From NCBI GenBank assembly GCA_965220835.1, contig OZ244842.1, positions 3,472,001 through 3,536,000 of the forward strand: a stretch of DNA of 64,000 nucleotides. Reading direction: 5' to 3'. A model generated the notes under the pieces. It saw only the letters and a list, made by a program, of their open reading frames with translations, searched no databases and was not told the DNA's origin. Numbering within the stretch: the first letter of the stretch is position 1; each line of letters starts with the position of its first letter. Below are positions 34,932-43,836 of the stretch, in pieces. The position numbers were made by a program, and so were the translations under genes. Source of the DNA: Azophilus sp965220835 (lineage in GTDB: Bacteria; Pseudomonadota; Gammaproteobacteria; Pseudomonadales; Azotimanducaceae).

Positions 34932-34967
34932 ACCCGGCTTTTGCCGGCAGCGGGTGAGCAAGCGCCG

Positions 34968-36290
34968 GTGGGCGTAGCGAGCGCTGCTGCGCCTGTGCGG
35001 TTGGGCTATGCGTGGTACGTGGTGGGCGTGCTGCTCATCGCCCAGACCTTTTCGTTTCTTGATCGCATGATCATGGGGCTGCTGGTGGGCCCCATTCGCG
35101 AGACCTTCCAGATATCGGACACGCAGTTCAGCCTGCTGGCGGGGCTCGCGTTCTCGCTGTTCTACGCCCTGATGGGATTGCCCTTGGCGCGGATTGCCGA
35201 CAGCAGGAGCCGGCGCAACCTCATCGCCGCCGGGATTGCGGTCTGGAGCATCATGACCGCCTTGTGCGGGCTGGCCAAAGGCTATTGGTCGCTGTTTTGG
35301 GCGCGGGTTGGGGTTGGTGTTGGCGAGGCGACCCTCGCACCCGGCGCCTACTCAATGATCACGGACTACTTTCCGAGATCCGTCTTGGCCCGCGCCCTAT
35401 CCGTTTACATGGTGGGCGTGACGTTGGGGTCTGGGTTCGCCTACATGCTTGGCGGCGCGGTGGTCGCCTACGTGGAGGACATGGACCAGTTGGTGCTGCC
35501 CGTCGTTGGCGCGCTGCATGGCTGGCAGCTGACATTCCTGATCGTCGGGCTGCCCGGTGTGCTGGTCGCCTTCCTCATGCTGGCAACCGTTCGCGAACCG
35601 GCCAGACGCGGCTTGGATGCTGGCGATGCGGCCTCCATTCCCTTGGCCGACGTGGTGCGCTACCTGTGGGACCGCCGCGCGGCCTACGGCGGCCACATTG
35701 TCGGCGTGTCCATCTTTATCATGGTGGTCTATGCCCTGAACTTGTGGGGCCCCAGCTATCTCATTCGCACGTTCGGCTACAGCCGGCCGGAGGCGGGCTG
35801 GGTGTTTGGCGTGGTCATGATCGTGGCCGGCACCGCCGGGCTGCTGCTGGCGGGTACCTTGGCGGATGCCTGGATGCAGCGTGGCACCCGCGATGCCTAC
35901 GTGCGCACAATTTTGCTCAGCATCGTCTGCATCATCCCCTGCGCGCTGTCCTTGGGCTTCGTCACCAACGATGTGCTGGGCGTCGTGATGATCGGGCTGG
36001 CCGTGTTCTTCTCGGCCTTTCAAGGCGGCCTTTCCGGGGGCACGTTGCAGCTGATGACGCCCAACCGCATGCGCGGCCAAGTCACTGCCGTTTATCAGCT
36101 GGTGGCCAATCTGATCGGCTTGGGCTTAGGTCCCACGGTGGTCGCGGCGACCACGGACTATGTGTTTGGCTACGATGCGGCCATCGGCAAATCCATCGCG
36201 CTGTCGGCCGCCCTATTGTGCCCCTTGGGCGGCTTCATCTTGTGGCGGGCGCTGCCGAAGATTCGCGACGAGTTGGAGCGGCAAGCCTAG
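34968..36290 (+). CDS. MFS transporter (12 TM, spinster/UhpC-like)
   Basis: A protein of about 440 aa with 12 hydrophobic segments. FSFLDRMIMGLLVGPIRETFQISDTQFSLL and GLPLARIADSRSRRNLIAAGIAVWS include the MFS loop 2-3 motif. GVGVGEATLAPGAYSMITDYF is the motif seen in spinster-like members. The start is uncertain: TTG 34941 or GTG 34968 both lead into the first helix and neither has a strong ribosome site. The substrate is probably an organic acid or hydrophobic metabolite and is not determined. Confidence 0.85.
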   Translation: MGVASAAAPVRLGYAWYVVGVLLIAQTFSFLDRMIMGLLVGPIRETFQISDTQFSLLAGLAFSLFYALMGLPLARIADSRSRRNLIAAGIAVWSIMTALCGLAKGYWSLFWARVGVGVGEATLAPGAYSMITDYFPRSVLARALSVYMVGVTLGSGFAYMLGGAVVAYVEDMDQLVLPVVGALHGWQLTFLIVGLPGVLVAFLMLATVREPARRGLDAGDAASIPLADVVRYLWDRRAAYGGHIVGVSIFIMVVYALNLWGPSYLIRTFGYSRPEAGWVFGVVMIVAGTAGLLLAGTLADAWMQRGTRDAYVRTILLSIVCIIPCALSLGFVTNDVLGVVMIGLAVFFSAFQGGLSGGTLQLMTPNRMRGQVTAVYQLVANLIGLGLGPTVVAATTDYVFGYDAAIGKSIALSAALLCPLGGFILWRALPKIRDELERQA

Positions 36291-36314
36291 CTGCCGACCC
36301 AGCTCGTTGGCAGC
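36290..36314. terminator. Possible bidirectional terminator hairpin
   Basis: GCTGCCGAC (36290-36298) pairs with GTTGGCAGC (36306-36314), a 9-bp stem with one G-T wobble and a 7-nt loop. It lies between the convergent MFS and DUF3604 genes. There is no T-tract, so intrinsic termination is doubtful. Confidence 0.3.
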
Positions 36315-36333
36315 AGGGACAATGTCATGGCCG

Positions 36334-38169
36334 TTAGGGCAAGCGCCAGATGGGTGAGGACCAAGCGCGTTGCTGAACCATCACATCTTGATCCGGAAAC
36401 TGCGCGCACAACCCGCTGCCTTGGCATAGATGCTTGGTCCAGCGCGGCGTTGGCTGCTCCAGCACTCGGGCGTACCAGAAGGCGGGTGTGGCGGGGTCGT
36501 GGTCCGGGTCGCGCCAGGCGACGCACAAGGTGTCTCGGCCCTCGGCGAATTCCGCCAGCACCATCGTCCGTTCCTGGTAGCTGCCATTCACCAAGCTGCC
36601 TTTGATGAGGTCGACGCGGGCCAACCGTTGCCGGTCCCGGGCCGCTTGCACGATGAATGTGGGCGGCTCGGCGGTGTCCAACAGCTCGCCCATGAAGGGC
36701 GTGAATTGGGGTGCGGCCTGCTCGCAGGCGTCCGCGGGGCTGACCCCGAAGCGCAGCCTGATGCGCGGCCCGCTGGTGGCGTAGGCCGAGCGTGCCTTGA
36801 GCGCATCGAAGATCGAAGCCCGGGTGTTTTCCTCGGCCCAGACGGCAACCAGCCCGCCCGGGTTGTAGCCGGGCGCGCCCAAACGCTGCTCGTCCGTCAG
36901 CCACAGGGATGAAATGCCGCCGAAGAAGTCCTCGCTGCTCACTTTGCCGGCGGTGCCGAAGTGCGTGTCCGTGGAGCCGATGGCGCCGAGCATCAGCGGG
37001 TTGCGCTGGCCGCCGCTGGACTCGTAGGCGACCAACCCCCGCCCCAGCAGCGTGCGGTAGTAGCTTGAGCGCGCATTCGCCCAGATCTGCGCTTCGGTTA
37101 GGTTCTCCTGGCCGGTCAAGCGCTCCTTGGCGGCATTGGTGATGAGGCGCTCGAAGGCGCAGTCAGGGCTGGTGTCGTTGCCGTCTGCGGGCAAGCATTC
37201 GCTGTTGCCCTTTTCTTGGTGGATCTCAGCGAGGCGCTCGTATCGCGCCCGGGCGGCCAGCTCCGCTTCGGGGGCGCGCTCCACTTCGAAGGTGCCGCCG
37301 TCCGCCCAGTTGATGTTGTGTGGAATGGTCAGCACGTCACAGCCGTTCTCGGCCGTGCAAGCCGCTGCCAACGCTTGCCAGAGCGCGCCCACTTGCGGGT
37401 AGCGGATGTAGTCGAACACTTGGTTCGGGACTTGCTCGCTGCGATAGATCACGTTGCGGTGCCAGTGGCGGCCGCCCGGGGAGGGGGTCCATTCATAGCC
37501 AATCAGCGCCGTGAACGCGCAGGGTTCGTTGGCCTCATTGGCGGCGTGCTGCATGCGGCGCCATTGGCTGGCGCTGGCAGCGCCGCAGTCGATGCCGTTG
37601 GCTTGCCCCCGTGCGCCAAGCTGCTGATGCCGAAGGAACGGGCTGTCCGCTGCGGTGCCGGGTTCACTGGTGTCAAAGAGGCCGTCCTTGGCGCATATCT
37701 CCGCTGGCTGCGGAGGTGAGTCGCTGACCAAGGGCAAGAGGTAGGTGTTGAAGATGTGCCGGGCCAGCTTCCCTTTGCTGTCCCGGCCGTCGCGAATCGC
37801 CTCGCAGTAGGCGTTGTCGGCATACAGCGGGTCGGTGCACGCGTACATGACGTCGAAGGTCTCGGCGTGATCGGTCACTGCGGCGAAGTCCAGCGGCCGG
37901 TCGAGGGATGTGGTTGTGCCGTCGGCCATGCGCAGCGGCTGGCCCTTGGCAAAGGCGTATGCCTCCTTGGGCGTTGCGATGGCGCCGAATGCGTAGGCGT
38001 CCAGCGAGAAGGCCGTGTGCACGTGCAGGTCGCCCCAATACAACGCCTTCACGCCGGGCATGGCGTTGTCGCAGGTAACCCCATGGGCGCTGAAGGCGAC
38101 GCCGCAGAGGCAAAGGGTCAGCGTTAGGACCATTGCCGGTTCAGCGCATCGGCGGGCTCGGTTAAGCAC
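36334..38169 (-). CDS. Exported DUF3604-domain protein
   Basis: The 611-aa protein has a signal peptide (MVLTLTLCLCGVAFSAHG). The N-terminal PHP-like motif ALYWGDLHVHTAFSLDAY, then FAAVTDHAETFDVMYA, and later IPHNINWADGG and GSTDTHFGTAGKVSSEDFFGG match DUF3604 family members. The His/Asp pattern suggests a metal-dependent phosphoesterase-type fold, but no activity is established. The start is GTG 38169, overlapping the upstream hydrolase stop by 8 bp; an ATG at 38133 is also possible. It is cotranscribed with the alpha/beta hydrolase. Confidence 0.84.
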   Translation of the reverse strand: MLNRARRCAEPAMVLTLTLCLCGVAFSAHGVTCDNAMPGVKALYWGDLHVHTAFSLDAYAFGAIATPKEAYAFAKGQPLRMADGTTTSLDRPLDFAAVTDHAETFDVMYACTDPLYADNAYCEAIRDGRDSKGKLARHIFNTYLLPLVSDSPPQPAEICAKDGLFDTSEPGTAADSPFLRHQQLGARGQANGIDCGAASASQWRRMQHAANEANEPCAFTALIGYEWTPSPGGRHWHRNVIYRSEQVPNQVFDYIRYPQVGALWQALAAACTAENGCDVLTIPHNINWADGGTFEVERAPEAELAARARYERLAEIHQEKGNSECLPADGNDTSPDCAFERLITNAAKERLTGQENLTEAQIWANARSSYYRTLLGRGLVAYESSGGQRNPLMLGAIGSTDTHFGTAGKVSSEDFFGGISSLWLTDEQRLGAPGYNPGGLVAVWAEENTRASIFDALKARSAYATSGPRIRLRFGVSPADACEQAAPQFTPFMGELLDTAEPPTFIVQAARDRQRLARVDLIKGSLVNGSYQERTMVLAEFAEGRDTLCVAWRDPDHDPATPAFWYARVLEQPTPRWTKHLCQGSGLCAQFPDQDVMVQQRAWSSPIWRLP

Positions 38170-39280
38170 TGTGGGCCTTTAGCCAGCCGGTGATTAGATC
38201 CGCCACTTGGTCGCGCGCGGTTTCGGGGGTCTGCAGGTAGTGGTCGCCGGTTATCATCTCAAGCTTCTTGTCGGCGGACCCCAAGGCGTCGAAGATGGCC
38301 TTGGCATCGCTTGGAAAGACCCCGGTGTCGCCCAGGCTTTGAATCACCAGCGCCGGCTGCGTGATGCGATTGAGATGGGGCGCCCCGCGACAGTGGGAGT
38401 CCCTAAGGCTCCACATGGACAGCCAAGTGCGCAGGGTGTTGGTCAGCCCGATGCCCCGCGGGCCGAAGTTTGCCGCTTTGGGATCCCCGGCATAGCACAC
38501 GCCCACCTGGCGTTCGGACGGGTCCAAGGTGCCGTCCATGAGCCGAAGGTCCGCCCAGGTGCGGTACAGGTTGAAAGCGCGGTCGAACCAGCCCGACGCC
38601 TGCAGCCGCTCAAGCTCGGCATGGCACCACTCGGTGATCCGATGGTTGCGCGCTTGCTGGGCAGCGCGGTATCGGTTCACGAAGTCGGGCGAGTACGGCG
38701 GTCCATTGGCGGGATCGTACATGTTCAGGCTGGCATCGACGCTGATCGGATCCGTCTCGTCCGTAATCGACGGATCGAACCAGTCGGTCAGCACTTCCGG
38801 TCGGCCGAGGTGTGCGCAAAGTGAGACGTACAGCGCCGCTCCCGGCAGGTCATGCACGGCGTCCGGCAACCTGAGTCCGGGAGTGGGTGTCATGGTGACC
38901 CCTTGGGCTTGGGAGAGGTAGGCGCCCATGAGCGAGCCGCCGCCGGAGTTGCCCAGAATCACCACCTGTTCAACACCGGCGCTTTCCCTCAGCCAACGCA
39001 CTCCGGCGCCGATGTCGATGAGGGCGTGCTCAAGCAGGAAAAACCCTTCGTTGCCGCGAAAACGCGTGTTCCAGCCCAGAAACCCGTAACCGCGAACGGC
39101 CATCAGCTCGCCGAGGTAGTGCTCGCTGAAGTCCACGTTGTAGTGGGTGGCAATGAGCGCCGTCTTGGGCGGCTGGCCGGTGGGACGGTAGTACAGGCCT
39201 TGGCAAGGCATGAATCCCGCCCCGTTGCGAATGCTGGTCGCAGATTCCAGCGATACGAATTCGCGCTGCCACTGTGCCAT
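38162..39280 (-). CDS. Alpha/beta hydrolase
   Basis: A 372-aa protein with the alpha/beta-hydrolase nucleophile elbow in VVILGNSGGGSLMGAYL (Gly-Asn-Ser-Gly-Gly). The acid and His are likely in QSLGDTGVFPSDAK and ITGDHYLQTPE. It has no signal peptide. It could cleave esters or amides; the substrate is unknown. A 10-bp perfect inverted repeat lies just upstream of its start. The next gene downstream (DUF3604) overlaps it, and the TonB receptor gene is divergent. Confidence 0.82.
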   Translation of the reverse strand: MAQWQREFVSLESATSIRNGAGFMPCQGLYYRPTGQPPKTALIATHYNVDFSEHYLGELMAVRGYGFLGWNTRFRGNEGFFLLEHALIDIGAGVRWLRESAGVEQVVILGNSGGGSLMGAYLSQAQGVTMTPTPGLRLPDAVHDLPGAALYVSLCAHLGRPEVLTDWFDPSITDETDPISVDASLNMYDPANGPPYSPDFVNRYRAAQQARNHRITEWCHAELERLQASGWFDRAFNLYRTWADLRLMDGTLDPSERQVGVCYAGDPKAANFGPRGIGLTNTLRTWLSMWSLRDSHCRGAPHLNRITQPALVIQSLGDTGVFPSDAKAIFDALGSADKKLEMITGDHYLQTPETARDQVADLITGWLKAHSA

Positions 39281-39291
39281 AACCTACCGCG

Positions 39292-39323
39292 CAGTATCGT
39301 CCCGGCGAACCGCGACGATACTG
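39292..39323. promoter_or_regulatory. Palindromic operator or hairpin upstream of the hydrolase gene
   Basis: CAGTATCGTC (39292-39301) and GACGATACTG (39314-39323) form a perfect 10-bp inverted repeat with a 12-nt spacer. It begins 11 bp before the hydrolase start codon, overlapping where its leader would be. It could be a repressor site or an mRNA hairpin that masks the start. Confidence 0.5.
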
Positions 39324-39451
39324 GGAAAGCGCTTGGAGTTCAAAAGAGTGCGGGAGCACGCTTGGCCCGTAGGCGCCAAGAGTGGGTTGGCGTTTCAATG
39401 GCGCGCGACTCCGCCGCCGTTTGATCCGGGCCTCTTTCTGTGTAAGATGAT

Positions 39452-39470
39452 TTGACGCCAACTTCGTCAA
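39452..39470. promoter_or_regulatory. Inverted repeat operator upstream of the TonB receptor
   Basis: TTGACG-(7 nt)-CGTCAA is a perfect 6-bp inverted repeat, 17 bp before the receptor GTG start. This arrangement suits a MarR or TetR dimer, and a MarR-type regulator is encoded just after the receptor. The binding partner is inferred only. Confidence 0.45.
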
Positions 39471-39487
39471 CATTGGGAGAGTGAGAC

Positions 39488-41941
39488 GTGAGAATTGAGC
39501 TAGCATCGGACCTGCGAGTCGCTAACGTGAGTGTCGCCAAGGTTGTGGGAACAACCGAAAAGCGGCCGGATTGTCCTCATCGGAAGCACCGGAGTGCATC
39601 CCGCTTGTTTCGGGGCCATTCCGTGGTGGTCGCCTTGGCGGCGGCGGCCCTGTCGTTGCCCTTCTCGGGCGAAGTTCGCGCCGCGGATGACCAGCCTGCG
39701 GCCCGCACGCTTGAGGAAATCGTCGTCACCGCGCGGCGCCGGGAGGAGCGCCTTCAGGAAGTGCCCACTTCGGTGGCCGTGATTTCCAGTGAGGAGATTC
39801 AGGCCCGCGGCGAAGCCAACTTCGACGTCATTGGCCAGATCGTGCCCAACGTGCACTTTGAAAGCGCTGGAGGCACCAGCGGCGTGGAGTCGCCGGTGGT
39901 CTTTGTCCGTGGCATGGGCCAAGCGGACTTCATCATTGTTGAGGATCCCGCCGTTGGGCTCTATCTCGATGGCGTGTTCATGGGCCGCATGGTGGGCCAG
40001 GCCTCGGACTTGGTGGATGTGGAGCGCATCGAAGTGCTGCGCGGCCCTCAAGGCACCTTGTTCGGGCGCAATACCATCGGCGGCGCCATCAACATCGTGT
40101 CCAAAAAGCCCGACGACGTGTTTGGGGCGTCGATCAAGCTGGCCGTTGGAGAGGATGGCCTTATGGAAGCTCGGGGCACGCTCAACGTCCCGTTAGGTGA
40201 CGATTGGGGCGCCCGCTTGAGCGCCTTCGGCCGCGAAATGGACGGCTACGTCGATGCGCTTCAGTACGATGGCTATGAGCTGGGCAGCGAGGATGTTTGG
40301 GGAACGCGGCTGATGATCAGCGGCATGGCGGGCGAGCAGCTTTCCGTTGACTTCAGCTTTGACTACGCCAAGGACGAAAGCACGCCGGGCGCCATCGTCC
40401 CCTTGAACGGCATCGGCGTTTGGGACGGGCAGCAAAAGGAGGGCCCGGGGCAACCCGGCGCGTTTGGCAACTTCTGGAACGTCTTCTACAGTGGCGACCC
40501 GGCAAGCTGCACCTCCCCGGCCGGGCAGGCCAGCAATCCGGCCTGCTACGGGTCGGTGTGGAACGCCGGGCAGTACGAGTCCAACAGCGTCTTCACTGAT
40601 CTGGAAGGCAATCCGATCGAGGCCGATCAGGACATCGAGGTGTGGGGCGCGAATCTGACGCTGGGGATGGACTTTGAGGCGGTTTCCGTCAAGTCCATCA
40701 CGTCCTACCGCGAGTTCGACATCTTTCTGTTCAACGACCTCGACTTCTCACCGCACATCGTGTTCGCGAACACGCACCCGGAGTACAGTCAGGAGCAGTT
40801 CTCCCAAGAGCTGCAGCTGACGGGGGCCGGCATGGATGGCCGGTTGAACTACGTGGTTGGCGCCTACTACTTCGAAGAGGAAGGGGTGGAGGACATCTTC
40901 AATCAGATCGCCCACGTTCCGGCCATCAGCGGCGGGCCGCCGGCCAACTTCTTCCAAAACTTGGCGCGCAACATCGACAACGAAAGCTGGGCGCTGTACG
41001 GCCAATTGACCTTCGACATCACCGACATACTGCACCTGACCGTGGGCACCCGGTACACGGAGTCGGAAAAGGACTTCGAGATGATCACGGAGCGGGTCAC
41101 GGCAACGACGGTGCAGCCGGGCTTATTGAAGACCAAGGAGCACACGCCCATGGCGAGCTTGTCCTACGACCTGAACGAGCGGTCCATGGCGTACTTCACC
41201 TATTCGGAAGGCTACCGGGACGGCGGATTCCCGGCGCGATTCACGGGCGTGGTGCCCATTCCGCTGCCCAACTACGAGCCGGAATTCGTTGAGAACTACG
41301 AGCTGGGCTACAAGACCACGCTGTTTGGCGGGCGTTTGCGCGCCAATGTGGCGGCGTTTCTGATGGACTACTCCGACATGCAGATCTCCGCCACCTCACT
41401 GCTGCCGGGGGTGGGTGACAACACCACCAAGTTCAACTTGGGGGATGCCAACTACAAGGGCTTTGAGATTGAGCTGACGGCTCTGGTCACCGAAAACTTC
41501 ATGCTGGGCATCAACGTCGGCCATCTGGACGACGAGATCGACTCTCTGGTTGGGGGCGGGTTGGTGTCATCCGGGGTTGTGGTCACCGAGGATCACGACC
41601 TGCCGTTTTCGCCTGCCTGGACCTTGGCGATCACTGCGGCCTACGATTTCGATCTGCCCAACGGTGCGGTGCTCACGCTGCGGGGCGACTACTCGACCAA
41701 GGACGACTACTACACCCGCACCGAGAACACCGTTGAATCGTTCACCGATGACTACGAGCTCATGAACGCGAGCTTCGTGTATCGCAGCCGGGACGAAAAG
41801 TGGAGCTTGGGCGTGCGAGCCCGCAACCTGACCGATGAGTTCTTCTTTGAGTCGCGCACAACGTTCTCGGCTTTCCAGATGGGCTTTGGCAAGCCGGTCC
41901 GGCCGCGTACGGTTAGCGCCTTCTTCACCTACGACCTATAG
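39488..41941 (+). CDS. TonB-dependent outer-membrane receptor
   Basis: An 817-aa protein. After a long N-terminal leader (signal core VVALAAAALSLPFSGEVRA near residues 46-66) come the TonB box region TLEEIVVTARRREERLQEVP and the plug domain (ERIEVLRGPQGTLFGRNTIGGAINIVSKKP). A 22-strand barrel follows, ending in an aromatic-terminated strand (SAFFTYDL). The plug type is that of the large proteobacterial families importing plant, steroid or aromatic compounds. Start GTG 39488 follows the ribosome site GGGAGAG. It precedes a MarR regulator and a flavin monooxygenase, suggesting uptake of an organic substrate. The ligand is unknown. Confidence 0.9.
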   Translation: MRIELASDLRVANVSVAKVVGTTEKRPDCPHRKHRSASRLFRGHSVVVALAAAALSLPFSGEVRAADDQPAARTLEEIVVTARRREERLQEVPTSVAVISSEEIQARGEANFDVIGQIVPNVHFESAGGTSGVESPVVFVRGMGQADFIIVEDPAVGLYLDGVFMGRMVGQASDLVDVERIEVLRGPQGTLFGRNTIGGAINIVSKKPDDVFGASIKLAVGEDGLMEARGTLNVPLGDDWGARLSAFGREMDGYVDALQYDGYELGSEDVWGTRLMISGMAGEQLSVDFSFDYAKDESTPGAIVPLNGIGVWDGQQKEGPGQPGAFGNFWNVFYSGDPASCTSPAGQASNPACYGSVWNAGQYESNSVFTDLEGNPIEADQDIEVWGANLTLGMDFEAVSVKSITSYREFDIFLFNDLDFSPHIVFANTHPEYSQEQFSQELQLTGAGMDGRLNYVVGAYYFEEEGVEDIFNQIAHVPAISGGPPANFFQNLARNIDNESWALYGQLTFDITDILHLTVGTRYTESEKDFEMITERVTATTVQPGLLKTKEHTPMASLSYDLNERSMAYFTYSEGYRDGGFPARFTGVVPIPLPNYEPEFVENYELGYKTTLFGGRLRANVAAFLMDYSDMQISATSLLPGVGDNTTKFNLGDANYKGFEIELTALVTENFMLGINVGHLDDEIDSLVGGGLVSSGVVVTEDHDLPFSPAWTLAITAAYDFDLPNGAVLTLRGDYSTKDDYYTRTENTVESFTDDYELMNASFVYRSRDEKWSLGVRARNLTDEFFFESRTTFSAFQMGFGKPVRPRTVSAFFTYDL

Positions 41942-41966
41942 CGTCTGGGGTTTGCAGCCTTGCCGG

Positions 41967-42500
41967 GTGTCCGCGATCAGTAAAGACAACCAACCAGCGC
42001 AGCTCGCATTCCCTCACCGAATCGACCGGCACCTGCTGGCGGGTTTGGTGCGCGCCGTTGATTGGTTCGACAACGGTTTGCAGAACGCCTTGGCATCGCG
42101 CGGCTTCAAGACCCTGCATCGCACCCAGTCGATGATCATGGTTCACGTGGCCAGTGGCATCGAGTCGCCCGCGGACATCGCAAGGGAGATGGGATTAACC
42201 CGTCAGAACGTGCACCACATGGCCAAGAGCCTCATTGCCGATGGGCTCATCGAGCAAGCGGTGGATCCCAAGGATCCGCGCCGCTCCTTGTATCGGCTCT
42301 CGGACGCTGCACTGGACATTCGGGGCACCGCATTGGCAACCCTCGGGCAATTGGAAGCGGCCTTGGCGGAACGCATTGGCAATGCCGAGGTGCGGCAACT
42401 CAAGCGCTTGGTGGGGCTCGATTGGGGCCCTGAGTTCACGGATCACGGCGAGCTGGAGGCGGCAGCGAGTGTCAGGTCCCGTTCCGCCGGGGGAGGCTAG
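41967..42500 (+). CDS. MarR-family transcriptional regulator
   Basis: A 177-aa winged-helix protein. The HTH is ASGIESPADIAREMGLTRQN followed by VHHMAKSLIADGLIEQ, and the wing is PKDPRRSLYRLSDAA. The frame is open well upstream into the receptor gene; I use GTG 41967, just after the receptor stop, though no strong ribosome site is seen. Next comes the monooxygenase gene, 3 bp downstream. By family precedent it probably represses this cluster and responds to an aromatic or lipophilic ligand. Confidence 0.8.
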   Translation: MSAISKDNQPAQLAFPHRIDRHLLAGLVRAVDWFDNGLQNALASRGFKTLHRTQSMIMVHVASGIESPADIAREMGLTRQNVHHMAKSLIADGLIEQAVDPKDPRRSLYRLSDAALDIRGTALATLGQLEAALAERIGNAEVRQLKRLVGLDWGPEFTDHGELEAAASVRSRSAGGG

Positions 42501-42503
42501 GGC

Positions 42504-43667
42504 ATGCGGGAACAGGAACTGATCGAGCGCATACGCGCACTGGTGCCCATGGTGGCCGCCCACGCCGCCCAGGCGGAGCGTGAGCGCAAGCCGGTGGATG
42601 CGGTGATGCAGGCCATTGAAGACACCGGCGCTTACAAGTTCTTTGTGCCGAAGCGCTACGGCGGCTTTGAGTTCAGCCTTGAGTCCTTCATGGAAATCGG
42701 CATGCTGCTCGGCGAAGGGTGCCTGTCCACCGGATGGGTGGTGACCTTCTGCATGGAGCACAACTGGCTGCTGGGCCTGTTCAACGAGCAGGCCCAGGAC
42801 GAGATCTTTGGCCAGCAGCCCTACATCATCGCCCCCGGGGCGCTGGCGCCAAAGGGAACGGCCACACCGGTGGACGGCGGCTATCAAATCAGCGGCCGCT
42901 GGGAGTGGGGCACCGGCGTCATGCACGCGGATTGGGTCATGGTCGGTGCGCTGACCGCCAACGGCGACCCGGAAAAGCCGGAGTTGTGCATGTATCTCAT
43001 TCCGCGCGACCAAGTGAACGTCATTGACACTTGGCATGTGGCTGGGATGGTGGGCACTGGCAGCAACGACATCGAGGTCACCGACGTGGTGGTGCCGGGC
43101 CACTTAAGGCAGAACATCGCCGACATGCGCGATGGGGGCAGCCCAGGGGCTGCGTTGCACGGTTCGGCCACCTACCGCATGCCCATGATGCCCGTTCTGG
43201 GGCTCACCGCGGCCGCGCCCGCCGTAGGGGCCGCGCGCAAGGCTGTGGCCCTGTTTCGCGAACGGCTCTCGAGCCGCGACGTGTATGGAACCCAGGATAA
43301 GCAGAGCCAGCGGGCCACGGCCCAAGCCCGCTTGGCCAACGCCCAGGTTGCGGTTGAAAACGCCGAAACGCTGCTTGTGCACATCGCTCGGCAGGTTATG
43401 GAGTGGGGCGAGAGCGGGCGGCGTTGCGAAGTCGAGCAGCGCGCGCACTTGCGGCTGCAAATCGCCACGGTGGTGCGCCACGCGCGGGACGTGGTGCGGG
43501 ACGTGGTGGAGGCCAGCGGCGCCCATGCGCACTTTCTGGACAGCCCCTTGCAGCGCAGCCTGCGGGACCTGCACACGCTGTCCTGCCACACCGTGTTCGA
43601 CATGGACGTTGGCGCGGAGCTCTACGGCCGATTGCTGCTGGGGTTTGCTCCGAACGCGCCCGTGTAG
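42504..43667 (+). CDS. Acyl-CoA dehydrogenase-fold flavin monooxygenase (HsaA/HpaB-like)
   Basis: A 387-aa protein of the acyl-CoA dehydrogenase fold. Motifs are VPKRYGGFEFSLESFMEIGMLLGEGCLSTGWV, the beta-domain ISGRWEWGTGVMHADWV, and the HsaA-like C-terminal RDLHTLSCHTVFDMDVGAELYGRLLL. Members of this branch are two-component flavin monooxygenases that hydroxylate phenols or steroid rings using FMNH2 supplied by a reductase. No reductase gene is nearby. The ATG at 42504 follows GGGGGAGG. Confidence 0.85.
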   Translation: MREQELIERIRALVPMVAAHAAQAERERKPVDAVMQAIEDTGAYKFFVPKRYGGFEFSLESFMEIGMLLGEGCLSTGWVVTFCMEHNWLLGLFNEQAQDEIFGQQPYIIAPGALAPKGTATPVDGGYQISGRWEWGTGVMHADWVMVGALTANGDPEKPELCMYLIPRDQVNVIDTWHVAGMVGTGSNDIEVTDVVVPGHLRQNIADMRDGGSPGAALHGSATYRMPMMPVLGLTAAAPAVGAARKAVALFRERLSSRDVYGTQDKQSQRATAQARLANAQVAVENAETLLVHIARQVMEWGESGRRCEVEQRAHLRLQIATVVRHARDVVRDVVEASGAHAHFLDSPLQRSLRDLHTLSCHTVFDMDVGAELYGRLLLGFAPNAPV

Positions 43668-43836
43668 GCGAACCAAACGCTCTATGCGCGGCTCATGCGG
43701 CTTGGCCTTGGCCGCCCTTTGCCGTTGCCACGTTGGCCGTTGGGGGCGCTTTTGCGGCAAAGTGCGGCTCGCCGACCGGCGGCGGTTTTCGTCAACGGCC
43801 CGCTCTGCTGTGTTGGCAAGTCAGGGGCTAATGCGC

